Assembly: GCA_964036295.1 (NCBI GenBank)
Contig: OZ038466.1
Coordinates: 23,488,597-23,552,596 of the forward strand
Origin: Plumapathes pennacea
Taxonomy: Eukaryota; Cnidaria; Anthozoa; Antipatharia; Myriopathidae
Length of the DNA: 64,000 nucleotides
Direction: 5' to 3'
The position numbers and the translations under genes are program-made. Below the pieces are notes generated by a model. It was not told the origin of the DNA. It did no database searches and worked only from the letters and a program-made list of their open reading frames with translations. Shown piece after piece: positions 1 through 11,868 of this stretch. Each line of letters begins with the position of its first letter. The first letter of the stretch is position 1.

Positions 1-96
1 ATATCCGTTTTCAAATTTATCCGGATTAGTGTGGACGGGGCCTCATTCTCATGGGGTGCTGATTAAAGAACTTGTTCCTCATTTTTAAAATAACAG

Positions 97-441
97 ATAG
101 ACAAAGTGGCGCCAGGTTTGTGGTTCAACATTATCTCAACCTTAGTTGTCAGTCAAGCCTCGTTTGCCTGCCAAGGGGTGCGCTACACGCGACAAGAAGA
201 TCATCAACTCCTGGGGCACGTAATAAAAGCTCTGGACCAGGACGAACCGTCCTGCCTTTGGCAATGCAAACTGACACCAAACTGCTTCTCGATTAATTTG
301 TACGGAGGACATCAGCAGGGCTGGCATTGTGAACTGAATAAATCGGGCAAGAAAGCTCACTTGGACGATTTAAAAGCGAGAAATGGCAGCACATACCTCG
401 AAATTCAGGCATCTACTATATCTATATATTCTATACCATGA
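97..441 (+). CDS. PAN/apple-domain protein, terminal exon (5' end off window)
   Basis: The exon seems to start after the acceptor at 95-96 (pyrimidine-rich upstream stretch, then taacag) and reads to a stop at 439-441. It begins with a hydrophobic stretch (GLWFNIISTLVVSQASFA) that looks like a signal peptide, followed by a PAN/apple-like module with five cysteines in the FAC, SC-LWQC, NC and WHCELN contexts. PAN modules bind protein or carbohydrate ligands and are common in secreted or surface cnidarian proteins. No ATG is in frame after the upstream stop at 91-93, so the initiator must lie in an earlier exon outside the window. No GT donor follows the PAN region before the stop and an AATAAA lies 30 bases on, so this is read as the last exon. 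A lost donor that once joined it to the lectin exons downstream is possible. The PAN assignment rests on the cysteine and WHCELN pattern only. Confidence 0.5.
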   Translation: MDKVAPGLWFNIISTLVVSQASFACQGVRYTRQEDHQLLGHVIKALDQDEPSCLWQCKLTPNCFSINLYGGHQQGWHCELNKSGKKAHLDDLKARNGSTYLEIQASTISIYSIP

Positions 442-470
442 TATCCTATTATTAGTTATAAGATATATTA

Positions 471-476
471 AATAAA
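471..476 (+). terminator. polyadenylation signal AATAAA
   Basis: Canonical AATAAA 30 bases after the stop of the PAN exon, on the same strand. The following 477-990 holds no further coding signal that I can see. Confidence 0.45.
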
Positions 477-990
477 ACACAGATGTGTAAGAGGGACTAC
501 CACTGTCATCGGAAAGAATGTCTACCTTCGCACATTACGAGTTACAAAAAATGTAAGAGTCACAATTAATCACTAAAACTTGTTACACCAAGCATTTAAT
601 TTTTCACGACTTTTGCTTTACTGCCTATTATACAGGCAGTTCAATTTTGAAATAGCGAACGGTTTTTCCTCTATTTATCAGGGATTAGATGATTGCTCTT
701 ATAGGCAGGGAATTATTAATTACAGCAGCATCGACAAAGAAGGTAAACAATTGCAGTAGAAACATTTTTACCTTTCAATAATAATAAGCATTCCGTAGCT
801 ATATATTTGAGATCTGTATGCGTAACTTGGTGTAATTTACATCTTTTCATCAGATTAAGGTAGATTAGCTGTGTTAGAATAATGGACCAACTTGTAAATT
901 ACACATTTAATGTTTGAATTTGCCCCAGGAAAAAATACTGTTCACAAAGTTCACTTCACAAAAAAAGTGTTTTGTTGTTTTGACATACAG

Positions 991-2178
991 CACTTCCAGA
1001 TGGCTGGCATCATTTCAACGCTTCATTCTTTAAGGCGTTCTGGAAAAAAATGGTTTGGCGGGAAGCCAGAAAAACTTGCGAATCCGTCAGAGCAGATCTA
1101 GCGTCCATCAGTAGCGAGCATGAAAACAAATTCATTCGAGAAGTCTTCAGAATACCACAATGGGGCCAGCAACATAACGGTATGGGCTCTTTTAATAAGT
1201 AATTTTCATGTAAGTAAGCCTACACAGCCAAACTAGATCCGGAGGGAAGGGCTCAGGGCCAGGTTGTCAAAAATTTGATCGCCGCTATAAATTCTTGATT
1301 AAATAAATCTAGAGTGAATTTTGTCCTAGTCTGGATACAGAAATGAAATTTGTCTCGATTGAAGTTTAGTTTTAACAATCCAAGTTCATTGAAAAAAGTT
1401 TCATAGTTTTGACTGAAAGTTGGCATTTTATTCGACAAGAGATTTATTAGGAATTTTCAGGGTTAGATAACAGAGATTGAACACCTGGACCGTCATGTGC
1501 AGAAGAACTTGCAAAAGATTGTTGGATGTAGGACAATTAATCTCAATTCGCAACACGATGCAGACCCGCTAACTTTTACAAATATTGAGTACATAAAGTT
1601 ACTAAGAAATGGTTTAAATTTCATTTCCTATAGATAGTTCTAAAACATGGAAAACCGAAGAGGGCAATCACTGCGTCTTTCCTTTTATTTACCAAGGCAG
1701 ACCCCGCGAGTTCTGTATTAACAATTACACATCGCGTCCAATTCAGTCCTGGTGTTCTATCACTAGAAACTTCGACAAGGACAGAAAGTGGGACTTCTGT
1801 AAAGGTAAGTCGGGCCGCTCAATCATAGAAAACGACATAGAAAAATTGCACTTAGTCCTTTTTAAAAACTGAAACTGCACGTCGATAAAACCGACCATGA
1901 TAAAAGTGATGTAGATGAAACAAAGAACCAGTTATCTAACTGAGCAGCTGCTTCCTTTGTTATCAGAAAATCCAGTTCAGAAGCTGTGGCTGGGCCTGAA
2001 GTACAACAACGAGTCCAAAAATGCTTCGTGGGTTGATGGTTCCAGCACGAGTTACGAAAACTGGGAAGGTCAGGGAGGACGTCCGGAAGGAGGATCATGC
2101 GTCGTGATGAAGCAAAATGGAACGTGGAAGAACATCAAATGCGCACACAGATACTTTTTCGTATGTAAAAAGAAATAA
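991..2178 (+). pseudogene. C-type lectin / fibronectin-II / C-type lectin exon series, probably frameshifted
   Basis: Three exons are visible. Exon A (991-1179, donor gtatgg) encodes the N-terminal half of a C-type lectin fold: GWHHF, W..A...C and ADLASISSEHENKF. Exon B (about 1634-1804, acceptor cctatag, donor gtaagt) is a fibronectin type II module (HCVFPFIYQG, WCSIT, four Cys). A joins B in phase 1. Exon C (1915-2178) is the C-terminal lectin half: WLGL, WVDGS, NW, a final C...C pair, then a stop. Entering C from B in phase 1 reaches a stop within ten codons, while the frame one base away stays open from there to the lectin end, so a one-base frameshift or assembly error is indicated. A and C both contain the E-N-x-F helix region, so they are halves of two different lectin domains with FN2 between. 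The QPD/EPN sugar-specificity motif and the WND motif are not seen in C. An AATAAA overlaps the stop codon. Confidence 0.5.
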
Positions 2179-2179
2179 A
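2174..2179 (+). terminator. polyadenylation signal AATAAA overlapping the stop codon
   Basis: AATAAA at 2174-2179 overlaps the TAA stop (2176-2178) of lectin exon C. The next 460 bases, up to the end of the KH gene, contain no recognisable feature. Confidence 0.4.
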
Positions 2180-2638
2180 AGCATTGTAGAGGAACAAAAA
2201 GTCGAAATATGATATTATCATGAGAGTACTGCGGTGAATCATTTGTCGAGTGTTTGACTGGACGTCGTATGGACTGACGTTTTTTGTAGTTAAATAGAGA
2301 ATAGAAAACAGGAAAAAAACTTCTAATGAGTGGAATTAGGACCTATGGTCGATAAAGGATCGTGAATAGTTCTTACAATTGATATTTTCTGTCCAACGTA
2401 TTTATACATACGAGAGTGGTCTAAGATTCTTACATTCGAGAATTGGGAGAAGAAACCATTATGACAGATACCATCAGGGGCTGCTATATGAAGTGCGAAG
2501 CTAGGAGGCAAATATACAGCCTGTGCAATAAAAGGAGACTACAAACAAATGAACTGTCATTGCAACAGTATTGACACGATGAAATTATTCACTTCTCAAT
2601 ACTGACCTGAGTTTGAACCAATAAAATAAAAATATAAA

Positions 2639-5600
2639 TCATAGGTCGTCACAATCGGTGCTTGCGTGATTCCCTTGCTCTGAAAGTATCATCGAATGAA
2701 CATTATTTACAAAACTCAAAAATCCTGGCAGCTGCTCTACAATATCTTGTGGCTCCCACTTTCCAGACCTCAGTAATTCGTCCCATTTCTTACAGTGCAA
2801 GTGAAGATCTGTCTGTGGAGAGAAAATGAAAGAAAAGAAAAGAAAAGAAAAGGAGTCAATTGCTTAAGTTTGCAGTTGGCGTAAGAGAAATAGGCAAAAA
2901 CTATATGCCCACAGTAGCAACTTCCAATGCACAAAACGATCCACAATTCATTGGTACACGTACGTATAACTGAGACAACGGAGACTTCAAACTAAATACA
3001 CAAAAGTTCAAGGTACTGTATGTTTATCATAGTATAGATGACAATACCTCATACCGATAAAAGACTTTATAAACATTGGTGATTTTTTCAGCGATTCCTT
3101 TGCAGGTTTTGATACTTCTACTTTAATGAAACTGGCCCAGCTAGTGTGCACCGTTGAGTGATTTGTTAAAGAATGACAGTATATCAACGTACGCTATGCA
3201 TGTCACTATATGCGTCATAGAAACTAAACAAAATTATCAGTGATTTATTCACCAACCTTTTTATCTCTATTTCCATCTCGAAATGAAGTTTCTTTTGACA
3301 AAATAATTTTAAAATCCTCGCCATACGAGAACAAAGATCTTCTAGAGAACCTCCTATGGTCAAGATAGAAGCCTTCAGGAATCTCTTTTTTTGGAAGCGG
3401 TAGTTCGTCCAGCTTATTATCCACTAGTGTCAGATTCGAGAGATAATCCAACAGGAGCGAGTCTTCTTCTTTGTGAGCTTGACGCTCAGTAATAGGTTCG
3501 TTCCCTATCGGTGAAAAATGTAATTCAGTAGCTGCATCTATAAAAATACACCACAAATACACTCACACACAAATCAAGCGTGGAAAATTAAGATCATATT
3601 GCTAACTAATGTATTATAGCTATCTTAGATTGATTACTGTGCAGTAATAGTAATACAGCTTGTGAGAGAGAGAGGGAGAGGGGGAGAGGGGGATCTTTTA
3701 CTTACTTGCTCTGATTGTTAAGCGGCAGTCTAAATCACAGGCGGGAAACACGATGTCTGCCTTCAGTCTTTTCGCCGATGGAAGACAGAGCCAACCTTTA
3801 CACCGAGCGTTTGTCCGCTCGTCTCTGAAGTGAACCTCTTCAAGAACATTCTTCACATCGTCAAATGGTATCTCCTCGTCGTCCCCTCCGTCATCTTTTT
3901 CCCTGACCCAAACCTAAGTTGAGAAACAATACATCCATCCATTAATCAATAAATCAATAAATATCAATCAATCAATCAATGAATAATCAGGCAATCAATG
4001 AATAACTATATTTCTGTGTCTTGAATATACAGCCGAGGGAAAAATCCTTCTTTCAATAGGGGACACCTACTGCAAACTTGGATTATAAACGTTTAAAATC
4101 TAAACCTTTTTTAAAATGTGTAAGAATGATACAAGTTCAACTGAGTTCAGAATGAACAAAGGAAACAGCAGCTACAATCATAATCTAAAAGCTTACAGAT
4201 CGCGCTTACGAATGCAAGCTTTGAATCCCTTTAACGAAACGGTCTTTCTGTATTCGAAATGGCTTGCTCCAAGGTTTAAGATGTATGAGGGAATGTTTCC
4301 ATAATTATGTAACCTGTGTTGAAAACTTGGTAATGAAAAATAAATTTTGTCTTAGATTATATTTGATACTTTTAGGCTTAAACAAAGTTATTTATCATCA
4401 CAGCTAAATATCAGAGTGCATTATGGATGAAATCGCAAGTGAAGAACAAATTATTTCAAGGCTCGCATGTTTTGTAGGTCGTTTGCTTTTACCTTGCAGC
4501 GAACTGGCCTCATTAATGGTGTCAGGAAGTTCAAATCGTGTCGTGTGGCATAAGCATACTTTTGCAATGTTTCCAGACAACGTGTTTCATCAAACTGTAC
4601 ACCCTCTTTGAAGGCAGCACTCCATTCAGGTTTGCCATTATTGTCTTCTGGAAGCATTAGGTTGGCTGAAGCCGTCTCCAAGCTCCACGTTTTGCCAGCA
4701 TCTTCTGCAAAAAAAAAACAAAAAAACAAAAAACAAAAAAAACAACAGAGAATGCATTGCATTTGGCAAATAAATCGGACTTGGACTATTTTGTTGGATT
4801 TGATTGAAACAATGGCCCAACTATTGAAGCGTTAAAAAATAACAAACAAACGAACAAATAGACAGACAGACAGACAACAACAAAATCTCAACAAACCTTC
4901 ATCCACATTTTCAATGAGGACAGTTCCAAAGTGGCACCACATATCATTGCTTTGTTTCTTTCCAGAGTCGATATGTTTCTTTATTTCCAAGAGACATTTC
5001 GTCACGCTTTTCTTGAGGTTTTCCAGATAACATGGGATTTTCCTTTTGGCATTTGTGTCTCTTTCATCGTCGTCGCTTAATCTTAGTCGATACTGCCTCT
5101 TTATTTTGCTTTCAGACGGTATAAAACTTAAACCGCATTTATTCGGCAAGTACATGTCGTCCACAAAACAGCAGGCCATCATTTTTTGATCTCCTGGGCT
5201 AGACATCCTTGCTTTGGCCTTGAGATGTAGAAAAAATAAGTGAGTGGTATGAGTGGTGTGTAATTTGCTTGTTCCAAAAACTAGACTGCAGGCCCCGATT
5301 GTTGAAAGCTTTATTAGCCCTTTCACTCCAAAAATGGTCAACTTCCATGTTTCGATCTCTTCAATCTCTCACTAGAGATCACATGACACAGTGTGGAGAA
5401 TTTGCGACTTGATAATTATTGTCTCATTTGATCCGGAATCTGTATTTTGAGCTTGGGAGTGAAAGAGTTAAGCAAACATGTTTAGATCCAATGCAGGCTT
5501 ATAGTAATCGTGCTTGCTATAGTATAATCGAGTTTAAAACAAATAGGCTAAAACTCGAAGACTCGAGCTAATCCATGGATACCTAAATTATTTCCTTCGA

Positions 5601-8061
5601 CCTCTTGGCCAAAGAACTCTGCAGAATTATATTTAAAAAACATGCAGCTGAAACCTTTTTCTGATTAAACAAATATTACGAAGCCGCGTTGCGAAAGTGG
5701 GAATAGATGACACAAATTTCACACTTGATCTAGGATCAGCTAATTGTACAACTGGCCCAATGTCCCCCAATGACCTTACAGTTCAAAACTATATCACTGA
5801 ATACCCAAAATTATGCTTAAACATTGACTTTACACGAGTCAAACTAAATGGAAATTAGCTGGTTGAAACACTGACTTCGGTTCGTGTGAAGTTCAACTTT
5901 TAACTTGGGTCTAACAAAGTGAAAAGTGTTTCGTATAAGTCGCTCACCACCATGCGTTTTACTGCCAATAAAGCCCTCTTTCTGCATTCTTCTGGTCCAG
6001 TCATGCCGACATCCGATCCCCCCACGCAAAACAAGCGAGCTCCTGTCATGCTGCTGATTTCATTCAACGTGCGCCCTCCTGAACCGATAACAACTGGTTT
6101 GTATTCCTCGGGGATAAAAATTATTTCCTGTGATACTTCCTTCTGTAGATAAAACAAGCACCAATATATAGGCTACTTAGACGTTTTGCAAGAAGACATT
6201 TCAACGCGAGTCTCTTCGCGCAGTGGTCGTTTATTTTTGTCAAGATTTTTGGCTGGCATGCACTGATTAGGGATATGTAACTGCGCACCTTGAAATGGCA
6301 TTTCCCGCGTTTTAGACAGGTGTTTTATGTTTCATGTACCCCTCCCGCGGGCATGGCAGAGTGGGAGACTTTCGTGTATACAAAACTAAGCAATCCCTCG
6401 ATTCTCTCATCCCAAAGTTAAGTCAAACTCTGAATAAACCCTTCGCCCCCCCCCCCCCCCCCCCCCCATCTTCCCCACCTCCTATGATGAATGACAATAC
6501 CATAAGTAGAACATTCATGTAACCTGGACAAAACTCTCGTTGCTAAAAATGGTTGTAAGTTTGACCGCGCAGTCTATCTTTCAGACTGTAATCACGAAAG
6601 GAAAAGTTCGTCTATAGTTTGTGCTTGTAACTTTGCAAAAGTTTCCTGGCCGACGGCCTATTTACAGCCTTTTACACGTTGGTATCAAAGGTAAAGAATT
6701 TAATAGCAGTAAGATTGTAGCATCTACACAAAGATTAGATCACGCTAGTAAAAATCTTACAAAAAGTCCTCCCTACTGAAACTTTTATTTATTTGTTTGG
6801 CGAAACGCCTGAAAATAACTTTTCTTTTATTTTGTGCAATAAAAATGTCTCCCAGCTTAGTATGAAAGGCTCAATTAATCCATTTTAGTCTTGTTACAAC
6901 GCTGACTTCAAGTTATAAGATAATAAGCTTTGTCATGGGTTAATTACTTCATATGCGACAAAATCGAGAGACAACAATAATCACGAAGAGACCCACTGTA
7001 TCAATGGAAGAATGCTAAGTTGATAAGAGCAAGAAATAACAAAGGATCCTACCACTATCTCCCGAATCTCCCTTTTTGCGCATTCCCTTTGTTCCTGTGA
7101 GCCTCTGACAAGAAAACCGGCGTCGCGGGCCTCAACGTAAGCACCAGATTTCTCCTTGATCATTTTGATCTTGCATCCACGCTTGCCAATGACATGGCCC
7201 TTCAATTTTTCATCAACTTGCACAAATTCTTGATCATCAACGTCGTTATTATCACTTTGTCCCTTTGCCATACTCCTATAGCAAAGAAAAGGAAAAACAT
7301 TTAACGAGAGCGCACGAGACATAAACTTGATGGGGATGCGAACATGGCAGAGGGTCGCTGTGTTGTCTTTATGAATGTGGTTTGGTTTGTTCGTTTGCAT
7401 TTGATCGTTTTTTTGTGAATTCTGCCTTGCGGCTACTATTGCATATGAAAATGTATAGATATGATCACAACTATAGCAACCAATGACATAAACGAACTAA
7501 AGTAATTGATAGAGCGGTTTTCGAATGACCAAAGTTACAGCGCCAATTTCAAGCCCTGTAAGAAAGACGTTCAACCAACCAGAACTCAGAAAGTAATTTG
7601 CAACTACCTTTAACTAGTTTGATGAAGAGACCAATCATTATATTGATCGCCACTTGTTTTCTGGCGTGAGCACAATGGCTTTCGTTCCTGATTGTTCAAA
7701 AATGACAGCAAAGTTGTTTAAACTAACCAAAAACCTTAGCAAACGCTAAACCAAGCAGTGATCACACAAAAACTTTTGACTATAGTCATCTGAAAAACGC
7801 TCTTTGTTATAAAATATATTACATTTGAGATGCGTTCACTATGTCCTGGATACTCTTCTTTGCGCATTCTCTTTGGTCTTCAGAGCCTGCCACAAGAAAC
7901 CCTTCAGGGCAGACCTTGACAAAGGCCCCGGACATTTCTTTGATGTACTTGATACGCTGTCCTCCCTTTCCGATGATGAGACCTTTTAAATGATCTTCAA
8001 CTTGTACAATTTCTTCTTTTTTAGTTTTTCTATTTCCCGTCTCGAATCCCTCATTGCTCAT
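2639..8061 (-). CDS. triple KH-domain RNA-binding protein, eight exons, 617 aa
   Basis: Coding exons in order: 8061-7823, 7275-7053, 6142-5948, 5218-4897, 4704-4493, 3913-3706, 3537-3257, 2812-2639 (TGA at 2641-2639). All have AG acceptors and GT donors, and phases match at every junction, giving 617 residues. Exons 1-3 each carry one KH domain, with the nucleic-acid-binding GxxG loop as GKGG (residues 31-34), GKRG (110-113) and GSGG (174-177). KH domains grip about four bases of single-stranded RNA or DNA. Residues 220-617 match nothing I recognise; they are charged, include the motifs MWCHFG and FRDERTNARCKGWLCLP, and have no transmembrane segment or signal peptide, suggesting a cytosolic or nuclear protein. 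The start is ATG at 8061, but an AG acceptor lies five bases upstream (catcag/gaga), as before the ATG in exon 2, so exon 1 may be internal and the gene longer. Specific RNA targets cannot be inferred. Confidence 0.82.
3663..3693. repeat. purine-rich (GA)n/(GGGAGA)n microsatellite
   Basis: Alternating GA followed by GGGAGA runs, inside the intron just downstream (in gene direction) of the exon ending at 3706 of the KH gene, close to its donor. Similar short repeats in the same gene are AAAGA runs near 2826-2850, an ATCA run near 3965-3990 and a GACA run near 4860-4875. Confidence 0.8.
5314..5471. mobile_element. TTAA-type MITE, diverged copy
   Basis: The element begins TTAG-CCCTTTCACTCC and ends CTTGGGAGTGAAAGAGTTAA, an imperfect copy of the terminal inverted repeats of the clean element at 14269-14478. 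It lies in the KH-gene intron between exons 3 and 4. It is about 158 bp, shorter than the reference copy, and has no coding capacity. Confidence 0.65.
6446..6467. repeat. poly-C tract (22 C)
   Basis: Uninterrupted run of 22 cytosines in the intron between KH exons 2 and 3. Comparable tracts occur at 8879 (G), 28769, 31823, 39452, 42345, 61729 and 63380-63490. Confidence 0.85.
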
Positions 8062-8869
8062 TCTCCTGATGGTGAAAAAATGAAGAAATCAGTCAAACAG
8101 AACTCTGCCGAAGAATGTGATTGCGTGGTTATTGTGGCAATATATATAAGAGTGACTAAGGGCCTGTGGGCTTTCTGTATTAATGTGCTAATTAATAAAC
8201 TCTATCTTTATCGTCTTTGCTTCACTAAAATGAAAAATGTAGCAACCGATAATAATGTGAAGTAACGAGTAAAGGGTAGCGAATAATCATTTAACTGGGA
8301 GAATATATTTGCCTAACGGAGACAAAAATGTTTCAACACTTTACCCCAAAGGAAAAACAAGAAATCAACCACAACTGCAGCGCACTAAACTACAACTCAT
8401 TTTCATAAGAAAGGTTTTGCACTTATGCCTAGTGTTAAAACAACAATAAGCAGCAATCGGGTTTGCAAATGTGCAGTATAGAAGCAGGCCAAGTTACAAC
8501 AAAAACGCAAACTGGAAACGCTCTGGCGCTTATGGAATCTAAGGTGGGGCTTAGAGCGTTTTCCCAATGCGCGCCGGTACTTACCTGTATGGAAATGTTT
8601 ATTCATGATAAAGGGCCATTGATTTTGTCCGCGAGCGGAAGTATGTGCTAACAGAGACCATGCCATTATTTGTGAAGCTTTCTTGCTTTGATATGTGTAC
8701 AGTTGCGCTAAGATACTGTAAAGTACAGCACATACTTGCTTGAAAGGAATAGCGATAATGATAACCCTCGGTAACTCGAATCAATTCTCATTTCCCTGGC
8801 AAGTTCGAGAAATCGGGACTCCAGTGTGTGCATGCTATTATAATATAGCATAAACCAACTGGTTTCCGC

Positions 8870-9245
8870 CCCGTCCGGGGGGGGGGGGGGGTACTCCCAT
8901 ATATAAACCATAATAAGTATGTGCCGCCCCAAAGGGTATCGTTTTCAAGCATTTGTAGTCTGAAATAGGGTATCGATTTTGCCTTTTTGGTCTGAAATAG
9001 GGTACCGATTTTGTCTTTTTGGTCTGGGATAGGTATGACTTTAACAGAAATATGTTGCCGCGGACATTGCACGGCAAATGGAAGAAAACACCGGAAATCG
9101 TTCAAAAGTACAAAAAATCTCTTAAAAAAAAGGTCTGAAATAGGGTATAGAAAATCAGGTATTTTGGTCTGAAATAGGGTAAGGGTTTTCAGGACCGGGC
9201 GTCACACCCCTACCTAAAATTATAATGAGTGGCCCCCTACTTACC
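8870..9245. repeat. interspersed element with internal ggtctgaaataggg repeats
   Basis: A G-run at 8879 is followed by at least four copies of the core ggtctgaaataggg(ta) between about 8957 and 9180, ending in a G/C-rich segment (ccgggcgtcacacccctacc). Spacing of the cores is irregular, so this is a degenerate tandem repeat inside a dispersed element. The open frames crossing it are low-complexity (Pro/Gly-rich) and not credible genes. The flanks 8062-8869 and 9246-9505 show nothing else that I can support. Confidence 0.6.
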
Positions 9246-9505
9246 CGCTTTTAATCTGCAAAATCGGCACCTACTTTACCTAAATGGTACAACAACTGCA
9301 TATATGCGAAAGCTTATTCTAACACAACGGGTGACATCACTGTGCGTGTGGCTGTCGTGATTTGCCTGTAATGACCCGTAACAATACAGTGGCCTGACAC
9401 TTAACGATCGTTTCAAACTGGTAAAGCGGCTTAAAATAAATACACGATGTTGTAATATCTTTCCACCTTAGCAAACTGAAACGAATAACACAGCAACATC
9501 TATCT

Positions 9506-9914
9506 AATACGCTAAGCCACTTCCGTCCGTCCGTAACGCTCTTTCCCAGACTCCCCCATAAAAAATCCAAGATGGCGGCCACTCAGGAGTGAACGAAAGT
9601 ATAAATATTGGCCTGCTTATGCCGACCACTGTTCCTTTGAAATGGAAGATGAGTTCAGAAAGAGACGTTGAGCTGTCAGGTGACTGGAGTCAGGCTGCTG
9701 CTGCCGCATGTTCAAAAACGGGAAGATTTTGATGTCGATCGATCAGCGACTTGCCGAGTGGTACCGTCACGTACAGTGTTACAGAAATGTTTGTACTTTG
9801 ACACTGTAAACTGCATTCAAGATGCCCGAAATGGACTTCAAACAGGAAAAGAGAAAGAAAAAAAATGGGGGAAAAAGAGGAGGTCCGATCACCGTATTTT
9901 ACGGGGGTCCCGCC
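9506..9914. mobile_element. dispersed ~0.4-kb element, copy A
   Basis: Runs from acttccgtccgtccgtaac to cgtattttacgggggtcccg and is closely matched at 27936-28345, with a 5'-truncated copy at 27330-27560. It includes ccaagatggcggcc (a YY1-like motif), a TATA-like tataaatat about 30 bases on, and AATAAA just past its end (9914). This could be a solo LTR, a SINE-like element or a MITE; no protein-coding part is seen. Confidence 0.6.
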
Positions 9915-10868
9915 AATAAAAGTAATTGACACTTATCGCTACTCATGAAACTAGAAAGCAAAACCCGTTACAAAATGCTTACTTGTCTCTGTTTGCTCGC
10001 TTTAAATTTCCTGACATGTCTGCATTAATGTCCCTTCCAACAGTCTAAACCATAAACTGATAACATTGTTCTTGGTAAATCTGAAAGTGACAAACAGGAA
10101 ATGGAGCAAATGTTATCAGTTAGTTACCAGTCTTCTGCTTGCGCTACGCCCCAGTCTCCTGATAACGTGACTCGTCAAGCTTATGAGAACTGAAAGCAGT
10201 TAGCTGTAATCTAATATTCCGAGAAGTGGATTATTGTGTGAAACCTTGGACAATAGGGAAACGTGAACTGGATAAAGTGACATCGATGTTTTCCAAGCAG
10301 CGTGCAGATTTTGGAAAAAGTTTGTGGCAAACGGTTGAAGCTCTCTGGGCGGACACTCTCGTAAGCGGACATCAAGCTCTACTTACGAACACCTTTACGA
10401 AACCCCGTTTACACTCTAGCTCAGTCAAACTCTGTATTTAAACATTCTCGCTTCTTTGTGGAGTTTTTCTGCTTCCCAAAATCTGTACCTAAATCATTAC
10501 GCATAGATAGACTACGACACCTTAATCATGGCCTGAATAGACCCTAGGTGTATGGTGTAAAGTAGACACCTATACCGTTGGCTTTACCATGTGTCTGCGT
10601 AACAGTGTTTGTTAATTTTTTTTGTAAAAACCTAGGGGAGGGGCGCTTATTCGGGCAGCCAATCAAAAGGCCGCTTGACAGCCAATCAAAAGCAAGGTTT
10701 TGATACTGATTTGTCGCAGACAATTTGTCTCGTAGGCGCTAAATATGACGTAAGCATTAGTGGCAAGTTGCCGCAGAACAAGTGCACGCGTAGGTGGTAA
10801 TACAGCGCCAGATCAGACTGCGCATGACTGTGAAAGTGGCTTAGTAGATTTTCTGGTGATGGTTTAGG

Positions 10869-11363
10869 GCTGAATAAATTATTTTTTTCATTACGACGGC
10901 GACATGAAAGGTTCATATTATTTACAAAACACGTGCAGCATGTCAAAAAGCATTCAGTGTAGTAAACGTCGAAAGACAGCATCCAATTAGATAATCTCTT
11001 CCGTATACTAATTAAAAAGAAAATGAACCCACGTCACCTTATTATGTCCAAAACTGTAAAGCACAGGTTAAAAAATATTTTCAATTAGTAAGTGCTTACT
11101 TTAATATTTAAAAATATACTAAACTCAAGATTAACATGAGACCAAAACCTTAGTGAAACCAAAGTCTGTTTAAACTTCCACAAAATTACAGGTCTTCCTT
11201 TTGTTTTTGTTTTTGTTTTTGTTTTTTAACTTTAGACGGAATAGATTATTAGAGGGTGACTTTCTTTCGACATTACCGAATGCTTTGACATGCTATACGT
11301 CTTTTGTAAATATGATTAGATCCTTTCATGTCGCCGTCGTAATGAGAAAAATATTTTATTCAA
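10869..11363. mobile_element. non-autonomous element with ~42-bp terminal inverted repeats
   Basis: The 23-base block cattacgacggcgacatgaa(agg) at 10889-10911 recurs exactly inverted at 11322-11344. The match continues outward imperfectly (tgaataaattatttttt against the complement of aaaatattttattca), giving repeats of about 42 bp around a 410-bp AT-rich interior that includes a (GTTTTT)n stretch near 11200. No transposase frame is present. The neighbouring 9915-10868 and 11364-11868 contain no other feature that I can support. Confidence 0.6.
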
Positions 11364-11868
11364 AATGCAACAGTTGTTAACCCAGGCAGTATACTAAATC
11401 CCAGAAGAAGAAATTCTTTGAATTAAGGGAAGGAATAAACTAAGGCCAGACGCGAGATATAATGCTAGTCAGTTGTGCACATACATACTCTTTAACTCTA
11501 TTTCTAAATTTGTATATGTGGGCAGCCGCCCTTTATATAATTAGCGGAAGTTAATGGTTGAGCGCGAAAATATATTGAGCTGCTATACAATTCATAGCAC
11601 GCAGTTCAAGAATAGAAATAAATAAAAGAAGAAGAAAAAGAACTGCTAATCTCAGTTTGCTGTGTTCTGTAGGCAATTGAATAAAAGATCCCAGCGGACA
11701 TTTTTAAAACCCATTCATGTACGATATGATATGTACATACACTTATACAGAAAATCTAATATCTATATATAGCAACTAAGAAAGTCACAGATATATATAT
11801 CTTTTCTTTTATAGTTCCTAGTTCCTGCTAAAGACTCACAGCTAACTAGTAAGGTTTCACTGGGAGTA

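Noticed and set aside
6334-6522. Proline-rich 62-codon frame
   Set aside because: Produced by the poly-C tract inside an intron of the KH gene.
8708-9105. Overlapping minus-strand frames with poly-proline and YLLWFIYG motifs
   Set aside because: Fall in the ggtctgaaataggg repeat and the G tract; low complexity and not consistent with a gene.
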